Of a stretch of 64,000 bases of DNA, positions 61,856 to 64,000 are shown one piece after another. The notes below the pieces were generated by a model. The model was not told the DNA's origin, made no database searches, and saw nothing but the letters and a program-made list of their open reading frames with translations. Both the position numbers and the translations under genes were made by a program. This stretch comes from Nevskia sp. (GTDB lineage Bacteria; Pseudomonadota; Gammaproteobacteria; Nevskiales; Nevskiaceae), in contig JALNYU010000011.1 of the NCBI GenBank assembly GCA_023229645.1, forward strand, positions 62,001 through 126,000, read 5' to 3'. The stretch's first letter is position 1. Each line of letters begins with the position of its first letter.

Positions 61856-63718
61856 ATGAATTCAGAACGTAAGACGCTTCCGCTGGCCGTTGCTGCGCTC
61901 GGTGTTGTTTACGGCGATATCGGCACCAGCCCGATTTACGCGTTGCGCGAATGCTTTTTTGGCGAGCACCGCATCGAGCCCACGCCCGCCAACGTCCTTG
62001 GCGTACTGAGCTTGATCACTTGGGCGCTGATTCTCGTCATCACCGTTAAGTATTTGCTGTACATCATGCGTGCCGACAACCGCGGCGAAGGCGGCATCAT
62101 CGCGCTGGTCGCGCTGTTGAACCCGTGGCGCGTTCGGCGCGGTTCAACGCGCTACATTCTGATGATGATGGGGTTGTTTGGCGGCGCGCTGCTGTACGGC
62201 GATGGCGCCATCACCCCCGCGATTTCGGTGCTATCGGCGGTTGAGGGCTTACAAGTCGCGACGCCAGCGCTGCAGCGTTACGTCATTCCGATCACCGTAG
62301 TGATTCTGGTCGGCCTGTTCGCCGCGCAGCGGCGCGGTACCGGCGGGCTCGGCGCGTTGTTTGGCCCGGGCATGGCGTTATGGTTTACGGTTTTAGCGGC
62401 GCTGGGCGTTTACGGCATTGTGCAAAATCCCAGCGTGCTGCAGGCGATCAATCCGTGGATTGCCGTTGAGTTTTTCTTGCGCAACGGCCTCGCGGGGTTC
62501 GTCGTACTGGGGTCGATTTTCCTCGTCGTCACCGGCGGCGAAGCGCTGTACGCGGACATGGGCCATTTCGGCCGCAAGCCGATCCGCCTCGCCTGGTTTG
62601 TGCTGGTCTTGCCGGCCCTATTGTTGAATTACTACGGCCAGGGCGCGCTGATTTTGCAGTCGCCGGCCGATGCTAACGAGCCGTTCTATCACTTAGCGCC
62701 GACGTGGGCGACCTACCCCTTGGTGGCGCTCGCGACATTTGCGACGATCATCGCCTCGCAGGCGATGATTTCGGGGGCGTTTTCAGTTACACGTCAGTTG
62801 GTGCAGCTGGATCAACTGCCGCGGCTGAACATCATCCAAACGTCCAGCAACGAGCAAGGGCAGATTTACATCCCGATCATCAACTGGATGCTGATGCTGG
62901 CAACGGTGGCGCTGGTACTCGGGTTCCGCTCCTCCAGTGCGCTGGCCTCCGCTTACGGCATCGCGGTGTGTACGACGATGGTGGTGACGACAATCCTGGC
63001 GTTCTTTGTCGCCCGCCGGCACGACTGGCGGCCGATGACCGCGATTCTGCTGACGGTCTTATTCTTGATCATCGACCTCGCCTTTTTCAGCGCCAATCTA
63101 TTCAAGTTCTGGGATGGTGGCTGGGTGCCGATGGTGATGGCGCTGTTGCTATTCGTGATGATGACGACCTGGAGCCGCGGCCGGCAGTTATTCGTCAAGC
63201 GTATCGTCGGCGATGGTTCGCCGCAGGAACTGGCGCGCCGGATTGAGCAGGAAGCGCCGCATCGTATCCCTGGTGTCGGCATCTTCCTTACCGCGGGGGA
63301 CCGCGCGCCTTCGTATCTATTACGGCATCTGGATCGCAATCACGTGCTGAACGAGCGCATTGTTCTGCTGACGGTGCAAACGCTGGACGAACCCTACGTT
63401 TCCGCGGCTGAGCGCATGAGCGCCTACGGCGTGTCGCCGGGTTTATATCGGCTAGTGATTCGCTACGGCTTCATGCAGACGCCGAATATTCCAGTCGCGC
63501 TGCGCCTGTGCAAATCTTTGGGGCTCGATATCGACCTCGAACACATCACGTATTACATCGGCCGGGCAACGCTGATCCCCAGCGACAAAGTGCCGGGCAT
63601 GGCTTTGTGGCGCGATCACGTATTCGCGTTTTTATCGCGTAACGCGATGCGGGCGACGGACTTCTACCGCTTGCCGCCGGAAGATGTGGTTGAACTCGGG
63701 TTCCACGTCGAAATTTAG
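61856..63718 (+). CDS. kup: low-affinity potassium transporter Kup
   Basis: Inner-membrane K+/H+ symporter of the KUP/HAK family, 620 aa. About twelve helices are followed by a cytoplasmic C-terminal domain. Signatures are GVVYGDIGTSPIYALRECF, RADNRGEGGIIALVAL, ALLYGDGAITPAISVLSA and NYYGQGALIL. The start is seven bases after dapB. It closes with GFHVEI, the family-typical end. Confidence 0.96.
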   Translation: MNSERKTLPLAVAALGVVYGDIGTSPIYALRECFFGEHRIEPTPANVLGVLSLITWALILVITVKYLLYIMRADNRGEGGIIALVALLNPWRVRRGSTRYILMMMGLFGGALLYGDGAITPAISVLSAVEGLQVATPALQRYVIPITVVILVGLFAAQRRGTGGLGALFGPGMALWFTVLAALGVYGIVQNPSVLQAINPWIAVEFFLRNGLAGFVVLGSIFLVVTGGEALYADMGHFGRKPIRLAWFVLVLPALLLNYYGQGALILQSPADANEPFYHLAPTWATYPLVALATFATIIASQAMISGAFSVTRQLVQLDQLPRLNIIQTSSNEQGQIYIPIINWMLMLATVALVLGFRSSSALASAYGIAVCTTMVVTTILAFFVARRHDWRPMTAILLTVLFLIIDLAFFSANLFKFWDGGWVPMVMALLLFVMMTTWSRGRQLFVKRIVGDGSPQELARRIEQEAPHRIPGVGIFLTAGDRAPSYLLRHLDRNHVLNERIVLLTVQTLDEPYVSAAERMSAYGVSPGLYRLVIRYGFMQTPNIPVALRLCKSLGLDIDLEHITYYIGRATLIPSDKVPGMALWRDHVFAFLSRNAMRATDFYRLPPEDVVELGFHVEI

Positions 63719-63726
63719 AGGGCGAG

Positions 63727-64000
63727 ATGAGCGAATTTCAGATCAACGCAGCGACGCCGGCTGATGTGGCGACGATTCTGCACTTGATTCGCGCATTGGC
63801 GGACTACGAAAAAATGTCCGACCAAGTTGTCGCAACCGAACAGGGTTTACACGAGGCGTTGTTTGGCGCCCAGCCGGCGGCCGAGTGTTTGATCGCCTGG
63901 GAAGGCACACGGCCGGTTGGCTTTGCGTTGTTCTTTCATAACTTCTCAACATTCCGCGGCCAGCGCGGCATCTATCTCGAAGACTTATTTGTCGAGCCGG
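63727..64000 (+). CDS. GNAT family N-acetyltransferase (cut by window end)
   Basis: The first 91 codons of a GNAT enzyme. The start MSEFQINAATPADVATILHL and the later VGFALFFHNFSTFRGQRGIY and LEDLFVEP match the spermidine/diamine acetyltransferase-like group. The acetyl-CoA loop would follow beyond the window. ATG 63727 lies eight bases after the kup stop with GAGGGCGAG before it. Confidence 0.85.
   Translation, partial: MSEFQINAATPADVATILHLIRALADYEKMSDQVVATEQGLHEALFGAQPAAECLIAWEGTRPVGFALFFHNFSTFRGQRGIYLEDLFVEP

Noticed and set aside
1..64000. CRISPR arrays, insertion sequences and rRNA genes
   Set aside because: I saw no regularly spaced repeats, transposase frames or rRNA sequence. The only tandem repeats noted are the 12-bp units in hsdS.

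Overview
The window is a stretch of a gammaproteobacterial chromosome, moderately GC-rich. Evidence for this placement is the backbone gene order: yebC-ruvC-ruvA, ruvB-ybgC-tolQRAB-pal-cpoB, smpB/ssrA with rnfH-bamE-fur, and recN-nadK facing hrcA-grpE-dnaK-dnaJ. The tmRNA tag (ANDANYALAA after its resume codon region) is also of the proteobacterial type. An EipA/DUF1134 protein, lone DUF3604/CehA-like metallohydrolases and a TonB-receptor relic point to an environmental lineage near Xanthomonadales/Nevskiales/Steroidobacterales. I cannot name a genus.

Layout. 0-3.4 kb: lpdA, yebC, ruvC, ruvA. 3.4-6.9 kb: an interruption of the usual ruvCAB order by an AT-rich non-coding kilobase with a CRP-like palindrome, a five-haem periplasmic cytochrome and a WrbA-type flavodoxin. 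7.0-15.1 kb: ruvB, the complete Tol-Pal envelope operon, queE and queC (preQ0 synthesis) and tRNA-Lys. 15.2-24.5 kb: tolC, a rhodanese, eipA, a heat-shock pair (Hsp20, CbpA), an LytM/M23 peptidase, acetyltransferases, DUF486, YccA and a SulP transporter. 24.8-32.5 kb: a GMC oxidoreductase-acyltransferase-lipoprotein hydrolase operon, acpH, an FAA-hydrolase, an M28 peptidase with a SnoaL-like lipoprotein, and a HAD phosphatase. 33-41.6 kb: two tandem secreted PHP-like metallohydrolases, argD, a TonB-dependent receptor relic and a ClC exchanger.

41.7-49.7 kb is a defence island lying against the 3' end of ssrA. It is one tightly overlapping minus-strand operon: HTH protein, HsdM, RhuM, HsdS, an unrecognised helical protein, and an archaeo-eukaryotic primase fused to an SF2 helicase (the architecture called AEP-TOTE). 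A translationally coupled but frameshifted gene follows. No HsdR is present. HsdS carries 12-bp TAEL-type repeats in its central spacer. It has also lost its C-terminal conserved region, while 11 codons of its old C-terminus survive in frame just before the next gene. This is the most interesting system in the window.

49.7-64 kb returns to backbone: ssrA and smpB (ribosome rescue), rnfH, bamE, fur, two small envelope proteins, recN, nadK, the hrcA-grpE-dnaK-dnaJ chaperone cluster, dapB, kup and the start of a GNAT gene cut by the window end.
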